Below are positions 8,797 to 20,057 of a stretch of 52,383 bases of DNA, piece by piece. The notes beneath the pieces were generated by a model. The model ran no database searches. It saw only the letters and a list, made by a program, of their open reading frames with translations, and was not told where the DNA came from. Source of the stretch: an uncultured beta proteobacterium (GTDB taxonomy: Bacteria; Pseudomonadota; Gammaproteobacteria; Burkholderiales; SG8-39). The position numbers and the translations under genes are program-made. Numbering within the stretch: the stretch's first letter is position 1; each line of letters begins with the position of its first letter. The stretch spans positions 1 through 52,383 of the forward strand of contig CAIYPG010000069.1 of assembly GCA_903928055.1 (NCBI GenBank), in the 5' to 3' direction.

Positions 8797-9615
8797 CTAG
8801 CGGTCGCGGAATACCGGCGGGCGCTTTTCCACGAAGGCACGCACTGCTTCCTTGTGGTCGGCGGTCTGCGAAGAGGCATAGACGCGTTCCGCTTCGGCGT
8901 CCACTGCCGACAGGTAATCCATGCGCCGGGCATCCGCGATGTTCGCCTTGATGTTGCGCAGGGCGATGCGCGGGCCGTTGGCCAGTTGCCGGGCCAGCTC
9001 GAAGGCCTTTTGCTGCAGATCGGCGTCAGGCACCACGCGATTGATGATGCCGAGGCGTTCGGCGCGAGCGATGTCGATGCGCTCGCAGGTCAGCAGCAAT
9101 TCGGTTGCGCGCGCTTCGCCGATGGCGCGCATCAGCAGCCAGGCAATGCCGTAGTCGCCGGAGAGGCCGATGCGCGCATAGCCGGTGCTGAGGAAGGCCG
9201 ATTCGGCAGCGATCCGGATGTCACAGGCCAGCGCGAGCGCCATGCCGGCACCGGCTGCGGCGCCGGGAAGGGCGGCGATGGTGGGTTTCTTCGCGGCAAC
9301 CAGCGGGCCTGTCAGGCCGCGGTGACGGGCTTTCGATTCGCGCATCTTCGCTTCCGGCGTGATGACGATTTTCTTGTTATCGCCCATGCCCTTGACGTCG
9401 CCGCCGGCGCAGAACGCCGTTCCGGCACCGGTGAGCAGCAGCGCGCCGACTTCCGGATCATCCAGCATGCGATTGATCATGGCGGGCAGGGCCTCGCGGA
9501 TTTCCGGTGAATAGGCGTTGCGTGCCTCGGGGCGGTTCAGCGTGATGATGGCCACGCTGTCGCGAATGGTGCACAGGAGCTGGTTCGTGCCCGTGTCGAT
9601 GGTCTGTTCTGCCAT
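8797..9615 (-). CDS. Enoyl-CoA hydratase/isomerase (crotonase) family protein
   Basis: The 272-residue crotonase-fold protein likely acts on an acyl-CoA in the cytoplasm. The start at 9615 has the ribosome site aaggaagg; the longer frame to 9819 crosses the modA control region. Core motifs are ITLNRPEARNAYS, the oxyanion-hole segment AFCAGGDVKGMG and AAAGAGMALALACDIRIA. The two glutamates of classical hydratases are not found at their usual places (they align with Ala and Arg), while an Asp in GLSGDYG sits where isomerases such as PaaG carry their acid. An isomerase or other crotonase reaction is therefore more likely than simple hydration. It is divergent from modA. Confidence 0.85.
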   Translation of the reverse strand: MAEQTIDTGTNQLLCTIRDSVAIITLNRPEARNAYSPEIREALPAMINRMLDDPEVGALLLTGAGTAFCAGGDVKGMGDNKKIVITPEAKMRESKARHRGLTGPLVAAKKPTIAALPGAAAGAGMALALACDIRIAAESAFLSTGYARIGLSGDYGIAWLLMRAIGEARATELLLTCERIDIARAERLGIINRVVPDADLQQKAFELARQLANGPRIALRNIKANIADARRMDYLSAVDAEAERVYASSQTADHKEAVRAFVEKRPPVFRDR

Positions 9616-9744
9616 GTCCGTCCTTCCTTTCGTCGCTTTGGGTGTTTTGCTGAGTTTTGTTATGCGCCAAGGATACCGCATCGTCCGGGCATTCCCCGAA
9701 TGGGCGTTTCGGCTCAGTCTTCGAATCGTCTGCCGATGGAGTTT

Positions 9745-9768
9745 CGTTATGTACGGTAGAATATAACG
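9745..9768 (+). promoter_or_regulatory. ModE-type operator (mod box) upstream of modA
   Basis: CGTTATGTA (9745-9753), six bases, then AATATAACG (9760-9768) form a 24-bp near-perfect palindrome. This matches the known ModE pattern CGnTATnTA-N6-TAnATAnCG at all but one specified position. It lies 41 bp before the modA ATG and overlaps the likely promoter (TAGAAT at 9757-9762), as expected for repression when molybdate is plentiful. Confidence 0.85.
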
Positions 9769-9809
9769 AGCAAGTCGCATATACAGACACCGCTGCAAGG
9801 AACTCCGCC

Positions 9810-10595
9810 ATGGGCTCACGAATTTCCGGTTTTTCCGCCGGTCGCTTTGTCGCTGGATTGGTCCTGCTGGTCGCCGCCTCGATGGCGTCGGCGCAGAACA
9901 TGACCGTGTTTGCCGCAGCGAGCCTCAAGAACGCGCTGGACGATGTGGTCAAGACCTACGAAGAAAAAGCCGGGCCGAATCTGGCGGTGTCAAGGGTGGT
10001 GGTGTCCTATGCCGCAAGTTCCGCCCTTGCCAAACAGATTGAATCCGGCGCGCCCGCTGACCTGTTCATTTCCGCCGACCTTGACTGGATGGACTACCTC
10101 GAGAAAAAGGACCTGATCAATGTCCGCACACGGCAGAACCTGCTGAAGAACCGGCTGGTGATGATTGCGCCTGCGGCCAGCAAGACCGCCCTGAAGATCG
10201 GCCCGAAATTCGCCCTTGCTGCGGCGCTGGGCAACGACCGGCTGGCCATGGCCGATCCCGCTGCGGTGCCGGCCGGCAAGTATGGCAAGGCCGCGTTGGA
10301 GTATCTGGGCGTGTGGAACGATGTCAGCGCAAAGGTGGCGCCTTCGGCCGACGTGCGCGCCGCCATGCTGCTGGTCTCGCGGGGCGAGGCGCCTTTCGGC
10401 ATTGTCTACAGCACCGATGCGCTGGTGGACAAGGGCGTGCGCATCGTCGATGACTTCCCGGAGAACTCCTATCCGCCCATCATCTATCCGGTGGCGCTGC
10501 TCGCCTCCAGCAAGAGCGCCAATGCCGGTGCCTTCCTGGATTTCCTGAAGCAGAGCCAGTCCCGGGCGATTTTCGAGAAGTACGGGTTCAGGTAA
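9810..10595 (+). CDS. modA: Molybdate ABC transporter, periplasmic binding protein ModA
   Basis: ModA binds molybdate (and tungstate) in the periplasm and delivers it to ModBC. The 261-residue product starts at the ATG at 9810 behind an aagga site. A signal peptide ends near ASMASAQ (residue 29). The ligand-site segments VFAAASLKNALDDV and SYAASSALAKQIESGAPADLF are typical, as is YSTDAL later. The open frame extends upstream to 9657 through the ModE-type box and is not used. It opens the mod-moe-moa operon. Confidence 0.96.
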   Translation: MGSRISGFSAGRFVAGLVLLVAASMASAQNMTVFAAASLKNALDDVVKTYEEKAGPNLAVSRVVVSYAASSALAKQIESGAPADLFISADLDWMDYLEKKDLINVRTRQNLLKNRLVMIAPAASKTALKIGPKFALAAALGNDRLAMADPAAVPAGKYGKAALEYLGVWNDVSAKVAPSADVRAAMLLVSRGEAPFGIVYSTDALVDKGVRIVDDFPENSYPPIIYPVALLASSKSANAGAFLDFLKQSQSRAIFEKYGFR

Positions 10596-10654
10596 GCGGG
10601 GTGGCACGTTGATCAAGAGGGCAGAATTCTGATGGCCGTGAGTGATTTAATGCC

Positions 10655-11362
10655 ATGCTGACTCCGGAGGAATGGCAGGTCATCCTGCTCAGCCTGAAGG
10701 TGGCGTTCTGGAGCGTCACGCTCAGCCTGCCGTTTGCGATTGCGATCGCCTGGCTGCTGGCACGCACGAATTTTCCAGGCAAGAGCCTGTTCGATGCCGT
10801 GGTGCACCTGCCGCTGGTGCTGCCGCCGGTGGTGGTGGGCTATTTCCTGTTGTTATCACTTGGGCGAAAAGGCCCAATCGGCGAGCTTCTTTACACCTGG
10901 TTTGGCATCACCGTTGTCTTTACATGGATGGGCGCCGTGATTGCCTGCGCGGTGATGGGCTTTCCGCTCATGGTGCGGGCCATACGCCTGTCGATGGAGG
11001 CCATCGATCCGAAACTGGAGCAGGCGGCGCGCACGCTGGGGGCAGGCGGCCTGGCGCGCTTTTTCGTGGTGACGCTGCCGCTGGCGCTGCCGGGCGTGGT
11101 GACCGGCATGCTGCTGTCGTTTGCACGCAGCCTGGGCGAGTTCGGTGCAACGATCACGTTCGTGTCCAACATTCCCGGCCAGACGCGCACGCTGCCACTG
11201 GCAATCTACACGCTGACCCAGGTGCCGGGGGGCGACGAGCAGGCGCTGAGGTTGTGCGCGATTGCGGTGGTGCTGTCGATCGCCGCGCTTCTGGTTTCGG
11301 AAACGCTGGTGCGCCGCGCCAGCAGACGGGTGCTCGGATATGACGCTGTCGGTCGACATTGA
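10655..11362 (+). CDS. modB: Molybdate ABC transporter permease ModB
   Basis: The 235-residue inner-membrane permease has five to six hydrophobic segments. Its ABC-coupling loop, [21 protein letters not shown] (residues about 120-140; written in two parts, [11 protein letters not shown] and [10 protein letters not shown]), matches the EAA motif that contacts Mod[14 protein letters not shown] is typical of ModB. A 59-bp gap separates it from modA, and no strong ribosome site is seen before the ATG. Its end overlaps modC by 23 bp. Confidence 0.95.
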   Translation: MLTPEEWQVILLSLKVAFWSVTLSLPFAIAIAWLLARTNFPGKSLFDAVVHLPLVLPPVVVGYFLLLSLGRKGPIGELLYTWFGITVVFTWMGAVIACAVMGFPLMVRAIRLSMEAIDPKLEQAARTLGAGGLARFFVVTLPLALPGVVTGMLLSFARSLGEFGATITFVSNIPGQTRTLPLAIYTLTQVPGGDEQALRLCAIAVVLSIAALLVSETLVRRASRRVLGYDAVGRH

Positions 11363-12077
11363 ACTGAAGCTGGGCGATTTCACGCTCGCCACGCGCTTTG
11401 AGTCCGGCGGCGCAAACGCTGGTGGAGCGGGCGGTGTGACCGCATTGTTCGGCGAGTCGGGTGTGGGCAAGACTTCGATCGTGAATGCCATTGCCGGCCT
11501 GCTGCGGCCGGATGCGGGGCGCATTGCGCTTGACGGCGCGGTGTTGTTTGATGCTGCGGCGCGGGTGTTCGTTCCGGCCGAGCGCCGACGGTTTGGTTAC
11601 GTGTTCCAGGAAGGCCGGCTGTTCCCGCATCTGTCGGTGCGCCGCAACCTGCTGTTTGCGCGCTGGTTCGACAAGGCGGATCACGCGCCCGACGAGTTCG
11701 CGCATGTCGTCGAGCTGCTCGGGCTCGAGCCGCTGCTGGAGCGCCGGCCCGCGCTGCTGTCCGGCGGCGAGAAGCAGCGCGTGGCGATCGGCCGGGCCCT
11801 GCTGGCACGGCCGCGCCTGCTGCTGCTCGATGAGCCGCTGGCTTCTCTGGATGCAGCACGCAAGGAGGAAATCCTCAGCTATCTGGTGCGCCTGCGCGAT
11901 GAGTTGAGCATTCCGATGATCTACGTCAGCCACAGTGTCGAGGAGGTCACGCGGCTGGCTTCGAACGTGGTGGTGATCGCCGATGGCCGTGTCACGGCCG
12001 TGGGCCCGGTCGGACAGGTGCTGCCGCAGAAAGCACCGGATTACAATGCCGTCAGTCAAAGTGTGGAGTCGCAATGA
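11340..12077 (+). CDS. modC: Molybdate ABC transporter ATPase ModC (without TOBE/MOP domain)
   Basis: ModC hydrolyses ATP to drive molybdate import. The 245-residue protein has Walker [10 protein letters not shown] (38-46), signature LSGGEKQ (140-146), Walker B LLLLDEP (about 160-165) and an H-loop in YVSHSVEE. Typical ModC is about 350 residues, with a C-terminal MOP/TOBE molybdate-binding domain used in regulation. That domain is missing here, and the frame ends cleanly with the moeA start overlapping it by 4 bp, so this is a natural short form and not a frameshift. The frame is open upstream to 11262, inside modB, but the conserved domain starts at 11340. Confidence 0.94.
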   Translation: MTLSVDIELKLGDFTLATRFESGGANAGGAGGVTALFGESGVGKTSIVNAIAGLLRPDAGRIALDGAVLFDAAARVFVPAERRRFGYVFQEGRLFPHLSVRRNLLFARWFDKADHAPDEFAHVVELLGLEPLLERRPALLSGGEKQRVAIGRALLARPRLLLLDEPLASLDAARKEEILSYLVRLRDELSIPMIYVSHSVEEVTRLASNVVVIADGRVTAVGPVGQVLPQKAPDYNAVSQSVESQ

Positions 12078-13300
12078 GCGTAAACAAGGGATTGCTGTCG
12101 GTCGAGGAAGCCCTGCAGCAACTGCTGGCGGGCGTGCGGCCGGTGACGGAAGTGGAAACCGTGCCAACGCTGCAGGCGATCGGCCGCGTGCTGGCCGCGC
12201 CGGTGCAGTCCGGGATGAACGTGCCTGCGATGGACAACAGCGCGATGGACGGTTACGCGGTGCGCGTGGCCGACATCCCCGCGGCGGGCACACGCCTGAA
12301 AGTCAGCCAGCGCATCCAGGCCGGCATGGTTGGCCAGCCGCTTGCGGCCGGGACTGCAGCGCGCATTTTTACCGGCGCGCCGATTCCGGCGGGTGCCGAT
12401 GCCATCGTGATCCAGGAAGACACGACGGCTGAAGGTGACGACGTGACTATCAATGCCGTGCCCAAAGTCGGTGACTGGGTGCGGGTCGTGGGCCTGGACA
12501 TCCCCAAGGGCCGGGACATGCTGCCGGCCGGCATCCGTCTGAAGCCGCAGCAGGTGGGACTCGCGGCATCGGTGGGCATTGCGTCGCTGCCGGTGTTCCG
12601 GCGCATCCGTGTTGGTCTGGTTTTTCCGGGCGATGAATTGGCGATGCCGGGCGAAGAACTGAAGCCGGGCAGCATCTACAACTCCAACCGCTTCACGCTG
12701 ACCGGCCTCACCGAGGCGCTGGGCTGCGAGGTGCGCGACTACGGCATCGTGCGCGACGACCTCGAAGTGATGCGCGAAGTGTTGCGCCGCGCCGCAGCCG
12801 AGTGTGATGTAGTCGTCACCAATGGCGGTGTGTCGGTGGGTGAGGCCGATTTCGTCAAGCCGGCGGTGGAGGCCGAGGGCGAACTGCTGATGTGGCGCAT
12901 TGCGATGAAGCCGGGCCGGCCGCTGGCCTACGGTCATCTGAGAAATCCGAAAGGGGGCCAGGCCGCCTTCATCGGACTGCCGGGCAATCCGGTTTCTGCG
13001 TTTGTTACCTTCCTGTGGTTTGTGCGGCCCTTCGTGCTGCGTACCCAGGGCATCGCGCAGGTGACCCCGCGCCGGCTGAAGGTGCGCGCCGATTTCGACT
13101 GGCTGCAGCCCGATGCGCGGCGCGAGTTCCTGCGCGTGCGCTGGAATGAAGCCGGCGGCCTCGACCTGTATCGCACCCAGGACTCCGCAGTGCTGTCCTC
13201 GACGGCCTGGGCTGACGGCCTGGTCGACAATCCTGCCAGAGGTGTGATCCGCAGTGGCGACCTCGTGGACTTCGTGCCGTATTCGGAGCTGGGGCAGTGA
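12074..13300 (+). CDS. moeA: Molybdopterin molybdenumtransferase MoeA (copy 2)
   Basis: A second MoeA of 408 residues. Motifs are [12 protein letters not shown] (about residue 55), [19 protein letters not shown] followed by [17 protein letters not shown] and [12 protein letters not shown]. In place of the STGDEL seen in copy 1 (363-1652) it has FPGDEL, so the two differ near the MPT/molybdate site. Its ATG overlaps the modC stop by 4 bp, and its stop overlaps the moaD GTG start, which makes tight co-expression with molybdate uptake likely. Two MoeA paralogues are frequent in bacteria; a split of roles is unproven. Confidence 0.95.
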   Translation: MSVNKGLLSVEEALQQLLAGVRPVTEVETVPTLQAIGRVLAAPVQSGMNVPAMDNSAMDGYAVRVADIPAAGTRLKVSQRIQAGMVGQPLAAGTAARIFTGAPIPAGADAIVIQEDTTAEGDDVTINAVPKVGDWVRVVGLDIPKGRDMLPAGIRLKPQQVGLAASVGIASLPVFRRIRVGLVFPGDELAMPGEELKPGSIYNSNRFTLTGLTEALGCEVRDYGIVRDDLEVMREVLRRAAAECDVVVTNGGVSVGEADFVKPAVEAEGELLMWRIAMKPGRPLAYGHLRNPKGGQAAFIGLPGNPVSAFVTFLWFVRPFVLRTQGIAQVTPRRLKVRADFDWLQPDARREFLRVRWNEAGGLDLYRTQDSAVLSSTAWADGLVDNPARGVIRSGDLVDFVPYSELGQ

Positions 13301-13554
13301 CTGTCAGGCTCCTTTATTTCGCAGGCCTGCGTGAACGACTGGGCATGAGCGGGGAGGAATTGTCGCTGCCATCCGGGGTGGCCACGGTGGCTGCGTTGCG
13401 CACACATTTGAGCGGTCGCGATGAAACGTGGCATGCGGCGCTTTCCGGCAATAGTGCACTGCGTGTGGCGGTGAATCAGGTCATGGCCAATGCCAACACT
13501 GCGATTAAGGCCGGCGATGAAGTCGCATTTTTTCCTCCGGTGACGGGGGGTTAG
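13297..13554 (+). CDS. moaD: Molybdopterin synthase sulfur carrier subunit MoaD
   Basis: MoaD is the ubiquitin-like small subunit whose C-terminal thiocarboxylate donates sulfur for the dithiolene of molybdopterin. The 85-residue protein starts with VRLLYFAGLRERLG and ends in the essential Gly-Gly (VTGG). The start codon is GTG, overlapping the TGA of moeA (GTGA). It is followed 2 bp later by moaE, its partner subunit. Confidence 0.95.
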   Translation: MTVRLLYFAGLRERLGMSGEELSLPSGVATVAALRTHLSGRDETWHAALSGNSALRVAVNQVMANANTAIKAGDEVAFFPPVTGG

Positions 13555-13556
13555 CC

Positions 13557-14012
13557 ATGCCTGTCCGCATCCAGCACGAGGACTTCGACATCAGCGCGGA
13601 AATCGCCGCGCTGCGCGACGCGCGCCGAGATGTGGGCGCGGTGGCGAGCTTTGTCGGCATCGTGCGCGATATGAACGAGGGTTCAAGCGTGGCCGGCATG
13701 ACGCTGGAACACTATCCGGGCATGACCGAGCGCGCCATCCAGGCCATTCTCGACGAGGCCGGAACGCGCTGGGCGATATTCGATTCGCTGGTGATCCATC
13801 GTATCGGCGCGTTGCAACCACAGGACCAGATTGTGCTGGTCGTGGTGACCGGCGCGCATCGCGGCGATGCGTTCGCCGCGTGCGAGTTCATCATGGACTA
13901 TCTGAAGACGCAGGCGCCGTTCTGGAAGAAGGAGCGGACTCCGCAAGGGGATCGCTGGGTCGAAGCACGCGCCGCCGATGATGCAGCTGCGGCCCGCTGG
14001 GAGAAACCATGA
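13557..14012 (+). CDS. moaE: Molybdopterin synthase catalytic subunit MoaE
   Basis: MoaE is the large subunit of molybdopterin synthase, converting cyclic pyranopterin monophosphate to molybdopterin with sulfur from MoaD. The 151-residue protein shows GAVASFVGIVRDMNEG, LEHYPGMTERA, IHRIGALQPQDQIVLVVV, AHRGDAFAAC and the catalytic Lys region FWKKERTPQGDRWVEA. It begins 2 bp after moaD, and its stop overlaps the crcB ATG by 4 bp. Confidence 0.96.
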   Translation: MPVRIQHEDFDISAEIAALRDARRDVGAVASFVGIVRDMNEGSSVAGMTLEHYPGMTERAIQAILDEAGTRWAIFDSLVIHRIGALQPQDQIVLVVVTGAHRGDAFAACEFIMDYLKTQAPFWKKERTPQGDRWVEARAADDAAAARWEKP

Positions 14013-14389
14013 ACGCTCTGGGATTTGCTGCGGTTGGCGTTGGTGCAGCCATCGGCGCCTGGCTGCGCTGGATGCTGAACGTCACGATGAACGCGTGGCT
14101 GCCCCTGCTGCCCTTGGGCACGCTGGCGGCCAACCTGATCGGGGGTTACTGCGTCGGAATTGCCGTTGCGGTGTTTGAATCGTCCGCAACGGTGGCGCCG
14201 GAGTGGCGCCTGTTTGTCATCACCGGCTTGCTCGGTGGTTTGACGACCTTCTCAACCTTCTCGGCAGAGTCCGTGCAACTGCTGGGTGCCGGGCGCGCCG
14301 GTTGGGCGCTGCTGCATTCAGGCCTGCATCTGGCCGGTTCGATACTGATGTGCTACCTGGGCATGCAAACCGTCGCCGTGCTGCGCTGA
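14009..14389 (+). CDS. crcB: Fluoride exporter CrcB/Fluc
   Basis: The 126-residue protein is a small four-helix fluoride channel that lowers cytoplasmic fluoride. Diagnostic segments are GAAIGAWLRWML, LPLGTLAANLIGGYCVG, GLLGGLTTFSTFSAE (pore Phe/Thr residues) and a last hydrophobic helix near residue 110. It is the terminal gene of the mod-moe-moa operon, overlapping moaE by 4 bp. Fluoride export has no evident link to Moco synthesis, so the placement is unusual. I see no fluoride riboswitch, as the start lies inside moaE. Confidence 0.93.
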   Translation: MNALGFAAVGVGAAIGAWLRWMLNVTMNAWLPLLPLGTLAANLIGGYCVGIAVAVFESSATVAPEWRLFVITGLLGGLTTFSTFSAESVQLLGAGRAGWALLHSGLHLAGSILMCYLGMQTVAVLR

Positions 14390-14413
14390 CGGCAGGACGT
14401 GCCGCCGTTCAGC
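14385..14413. terminator. Possible hairpin between crcB and the convergent small gene
   Basis: gctga and cggca on the left pair with tgccg and tcagc on the right around a short loop, with a small internal mismatch. It overlaps the end of crcB (14389) and the stop of the minus-strand gene at 14409. No T tract is present, so this is weak. Confidence 0.35.
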
Positions 14414-14546
14414 GGGGTCCGGCACCGAGGATGATGCGACGCGTGGCCTGATGCCGGCGCGATGCCTTGTACGACTTGATGAAAGCCTGGATTTCGCCAA
14501 GGATTCTCAGCGGCAGGGGGATTATCTTGAGGACATGACTGGACAT
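14409..14546 (-). CDS. Small hypothetical protein (45 aa, basic)
   Basis: This short frame encodes 45 residues. It starts at an ATG at 14546 with a good ribosome site (gaaagga, about 6 bp upstream). A hydrophobic N-terminal stretch (VLKIIPLPLRILGEI) is followed by a strongly basic tail rich in Lys and Arg (SYKASRRHQATRR). I do not recognise the family; size and layout recall small basic DUF1127/DUF3563-like proteins, without a clear match. The gene follows 36 bp after another tiny gene with an equally good ribosome site, so the two probably form a small operon. Confidence 0.55.
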   Translation of the reverse strand: MSSHVLKIIPLPLRILGEIQAFIKSYKASRRHQATRRIILGAGPR

Positions 14547-14582
14547 GATGGTTCCTTTCGTTGTTCGGTTGAATCGGTTGGA

Positions 14583-14723
14583 TCAGGCGCCGCCCAACAT
14601 GCGCAGTTCGTGGCGCAGGTCGTGCTCTTCCTGGGTGGTGCGGTAGTGATGCCCTACAGCTTCGGGTGCCTTGAAAAACGCCGCTACAACGGCCGCAAGG
14701 ACTTTCAGGAGGTTCGTGGTCAT
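14583..14723 (-). CDS. Small hypothetical protein (46 aa)
   Basis: The 46-residue product starts at the ATG at 14723. The alternative ATG 6 bp upstream is too close to the aaagga ribosome site. The N-terminal half is a hydrophobic helix (LLKVLAAVVAAFFKAPEAVG) and the C-terminal half is charged, with EEHDLRHELRML, ending in GGA. The family is not recognised. It could be a small membrane-associated protein. It is first of two tiny genes read away from the LysR gene. Confidence 0.55.
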   Translation of the reverse strand: MTTNLLKVLAAVVAAFFKAPEAVGHHYRTTQEEHDLRHELRMLGGA

Positions 14724-14729
14724 GATCAT

Positions 14730-15248
14730 TCCTTTCTTCAGAGTGAGTTCCCAAGGCGCGAAGGGGAGAACGGGCCAGTGCAGGGGAGGAGGAGGGCAAT
14801 GAACCTGCTGCCAACCCGTTCTATCCCCTTCGCGGTCAGGAACTGGTAAAACCGGTCTGTGGTGTTTCCCGGCAAACCGGTGCTTTGGAACACGGTCAAA
14901 CGTGACTTGCGGCACAATTTCGTAGCTTGGGTATTGCAATGCAGCAAATCAGGACTAATATGAAATTTGCTTCCCACGTTGTACACGTTCGTTTCTGAGT
15001 TGAGCTGAGAATCAGAACTGGTTTTTACCGGCAGTTCTGCTCCCAGAGAAATCCGAGATTCATTCTCTATCCCTCTAATCAGTAATGAAAATGTCTTGTT
15101 CATGAGTCTAGGATAAGGGCGCTGGGTGTCGAAATCCAATCGTATGTTTAGATTGAGTCCATTCGTTTGGGTGATGATGGGCTAAGTGGATGTTGCAAAG
15201 CAATAAAATGGCCTTAAATTTTGTCGGATTTATTGAAAAAAGGCACTG
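14730..15248. other. Gene-poor, AT-richer intergenic stretch
   Basis: About 520 bp between the small genes (minus) and the LysR gene (plus), clearly richer in A and T than its surroundings from about 14890 on. It must hold the promoters of both units. A 133-residue frame on the minus strand (14738-15139) has no family resemblance or ribosome site and is not credible. No tRNA, riboswitch or repeat is recognised. Confidence 0.5.
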
Positions 15249-16178
15249 ATGGAGCTCTACCAGCTCAGGACTTTCACGACTGTGGCCGAACTGGGGCACT
15301 TCACCCGGGCGGCTGAGCGCCTGCATATTTCCCAGCCGGCGGTCAGCGGGCAGATGCGCGCGCTGGAAGAAGAACTGGGCGTTGAACTGTTCGAGCGCGG
15401 CCCGGCCGGCATGAGCCTGACCAAGGCCGGTGCCCATCTGTTGCCGTTCGCCGAAAAGGTGCTGGCTGCCGCCGTGGAGCTGCGCGGGGAAGTGCAGGCC
15501 ATGCATGGCCGGGTACAGGGCAAGCTGCGGGTCGGTACCGTGAGTGACCCGAGCTACCTGCGCCTCGGGGAATTCCTGTCGCGCATGGTGGATCGCCATC
15601 CTCTGATCGAGATCGAGCTGCACAAGGAGGTCTCGGGTGAGGCACTGGACCAGCTGCGCAACGGCGAGCTGGACGCCACGTTTTTCTTCGGCAAGCTGCT
15701 GCCGATGCAGACCGATGGGATCCGCCTTGGAGACATGACCTACCGTGTGATCGCGCCGCTGGAGTGGAAGGCAAAGGTTGCGAACGCGGACTGGGCGGAC
15801 ATTGCCGCCATGCCCTGGATCATGATGCCGGAGAACAGTGCCCACCATCGGGTGCTGAGTGAGGCTTTCGGCAAGCATGGATTGGAACCCCAGAAGGTCA
15901 TCGAGACAGACCAGGCCTCGGTCATCGCCGACCTGGTCGCCTCGGGTGTCGGCCTGTCGCTGGCGCGGGAAGAGATTGCCCTCGCCGGACGCGATGCCGG
16001 TCGCTGGGTGATCTGGGAGCCGGCGCATCTGGAAATTTCGCTGTGGTTTGTCTACATGCCCGATCGGGCCCGCGACCTGGCCGTGCAGGCGCTGGTGCAG
16101 GGCATCAGCGAGGTCTGGGCCGAGCCGGTGGTTCCGCCGGTTGCCCTTGTTCCCAGGACAGCCGCTGCCGGTTCCTAG
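15249..16178 (+). CDS. LysR-family transcriptional regulator
   Basis: The 309-residue protein has the N-terminal LysR winged helix-turn-helix ([20 protein letters not shown] then [20 protein letters not shown], residues about 3-45) and a C-terminal effector-binding domain of periplasmic-binding-protein fold (about 90-300). It starts with an ATG behind a weak aaagg site. The effector is unknown. LysR proteins often control a divergent neighbour, which here would be the two tiny genes 500 bp away, so the target is unclear. The downstream clpB has its own heat-shock promoter. Confidence 0.92.
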   Translation: MELYQLRTFTTVAELGHFTRAAERLHISQPAVSGQMRALEEELGVELFERGPAGMSLTKAGAHLLPFAEKVLAAAVELRGEVQAMHGRVQGKLRVGTVSDPSYLRLGEFLSRMVDRHPLIEIELHKEVSGEALDQLRNGELDATFFFGKLLPMQTDGIRLGDMTYRVIAPLEWKAKVANADWADIAAMPWIMMPENSAHHRVLSEAFGKHGLEPQKVIETDQASVIADLVASGVGLSLAREEIALAGRDAGRWVIWEPAHLEISLWFVYMPDRARDLAVQALVQGISEVWAEPVVPPVALVPRTAAAGS

Positions 16179-16239
16179 CGCCCGGATGGGCCGGTTTCGG
16201 CAGTTTTTCCCGGGAATCGCGGATTTACCCGCCGTTTGG

Positions 16240-16267
16240 CTTGAAACGGCAATCCCTTGCCCCATCT
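16240..16267 (+). promoter_or_regulatory. Sigma-32 (RpoH) heat-shock promoter of clpB
   Basis: CTTGAA (16240-16245), a 14-bp spacer and CCCCATCT (16260-16267) match the RpoH consensus CTTGAA-N13-17-CCCCATnT exactly. It lies about 110 bp before the clpB ATG and just after the LysR stop, so clpB is expected to be heat-induced independently of the regulator gene. Confidence 0.92.
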
Positions 16268-16379
16268 AGGGATATAGAGCGGGCAATCTCCATCTTTGCA
16301 ACGGCGTTTGCCCAAAAAGCGATTCAGGGCAACTGACTGCGGCGTGCGTTGCCGCTGCGACGACAAAGAGGGACAGAGA

Positions 16380-18992
<2,613 letters not shown>

Positions 18993-19019
18993 GTCCTGCC
19001 GGGCTTACGAGGACGCGAA

Positions 19020-20015
19020 CTATTCCGGCTGGACCTGGAGGTTGGATTCCTGTGCCAGCCGTCGCCATTTCGCGGTTTCGTCGGCGATGATCCTGCCGAG
19101 GACTTCGGGCGTACTGCCGCCGGAATCCTGTCCGCTGGCAGCGAGCCTGGAAATGATTTCGGGCTGGTTGCCGGCCTTGATGAATTCCCGGCTCAGGCGG
19201 TTGACGATGGCAGGCGGCGTCGCGGCTGGGGCGACGATTGCAGACCAGGCATTGTGTTCGAAGCCGGTGGCGCCCAGTTCCTGAAGGGTTGGCAGGTCGG
19301 GCGTTTGCGTGGAGCGTTTGGCGGTGGTTACCGCCAGTGCGCGCGCCTTGCCTGATTTCACAAACGGGAGATTGACCGTGAGCGAGCCGAACATGGCCTG
19401 GATTTCCCCGGATACCAGCGCATTGGTCACATCGCCCGATCCCTTGTAGGGAACATGCGTCACCTCAATGCCCATCATCTGGTGCAGAGAGATGCTGCTC
19501 AGGTGGTAGGTGGAGCCGATGCCGGAATTGCCGAAGTTGATCCTGCCCGGATTGGCTTTGGCATAGGCGACATATTCCTGGAAGTTCTTCACCGGCAGAG
19601 CGGGATTGATCATGAGCATGCTGGAGGTGTTGCTGAACAACGAGATCGGCGCAAAGCTTTTCACCGGATCGAAGGCCAGGTTCTTGTAGGCCAGCGGCGC
19701 CGTGGTCAGCGTCGAGGACACCTGCAGCAGCGTATAGCCGTCGGGAGGCGCCTTGGCCACATAGGCTGCGCCCAGCGTGGCGCCGGCACCGGGCTTGAAG
19801 TCGACCAGCATGCGCCAGCCCGGGTTGTTCTGCATCACCACCTGCGAATAGAGGCGGGCCCAGACATCGCCTGCGCTGCCGGGCGAGGTCGGGACAATGA
19901 TGGTGATCGGCCTGGACGGCCATGCCGCGGTGTCCTGGGATTGGGCCGCGGCGGAGGCCGCGAACAACAACACTGCTGCGCCGATGCTGGAAAGAAATCC
20001 GGAACGATGCTGCAT
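19020..20015 (-). CDS. Bug/TctC-family periplasmic solute-binding protein
   Basis: The 331-residue receptor has a signal peptide ending near SAAAQ (residue 25) and a strong ribosome site (gaggag). Mature motifs are WPSRPITIIVPTSPGSAGDV, FKPGAGATLGAAYV and LPFVKSGKARALAV. It is second of a receptor pair with 20192-21178, 176 bp apart. The two share the variant SPGSAGDVWARLYSQ / TPGGAGDIYSRLYSQ, so they are closer to each other than to the triplet at 3544-6683 and probably arose by duplication. Confidence 0.92.
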   Translation of the reverse strand: MQHRSGFLSSIGAAVLLFAASAAAQSQDTAAWPSRPITIIVPTSPGSAGDVWARLYSQVVMQNNPGWRMLVDFKPGAGATLGAAYVAKAPPDGYTLLQVSSTLTTAPLAYKNLAFDPVKSFAPISLFSNTSSMLMINPALPVKNFQEYVAYAKANPGRINFGNSGIGSTYHLSSISLHQMMGIEVTHVPYKGSGDVTNALVSGEIQAMFGSLTVNLPFVKSGKARALAVTTAKRSTQTPDLPTLQELGATGFEHNAWSAIVAPAATPPAIVNRLSREFIKAGNQPEIISRLAASGQDSGGSTPEVLGRIIADETAKWRRLAQESNLQVQPE

Positions 20016-20057
20016 GAGTCCTCCTCAAAATCAGTGTTTTGATGGCTCGTGCTGTGG

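Noticed and set aside
11340..12077. ModC considered as frameshifted or truncated
   Set aside because: No TOBE remnant is found in any frame downstream; moeA starts immediately, so the short form is natural.
11154..12293. 379-codon minus-strand frame opposite modC
   Set aside because: Shadow of the modB/modC coding region with no domain.
14738..15139. 133-codon minus-strand frame in the AT-rich gap
   Set aside because: No ribosome site, no family resemblance and unlike neighbouring codon use; it overlaps the ribosome region of the better supported tiny genes.
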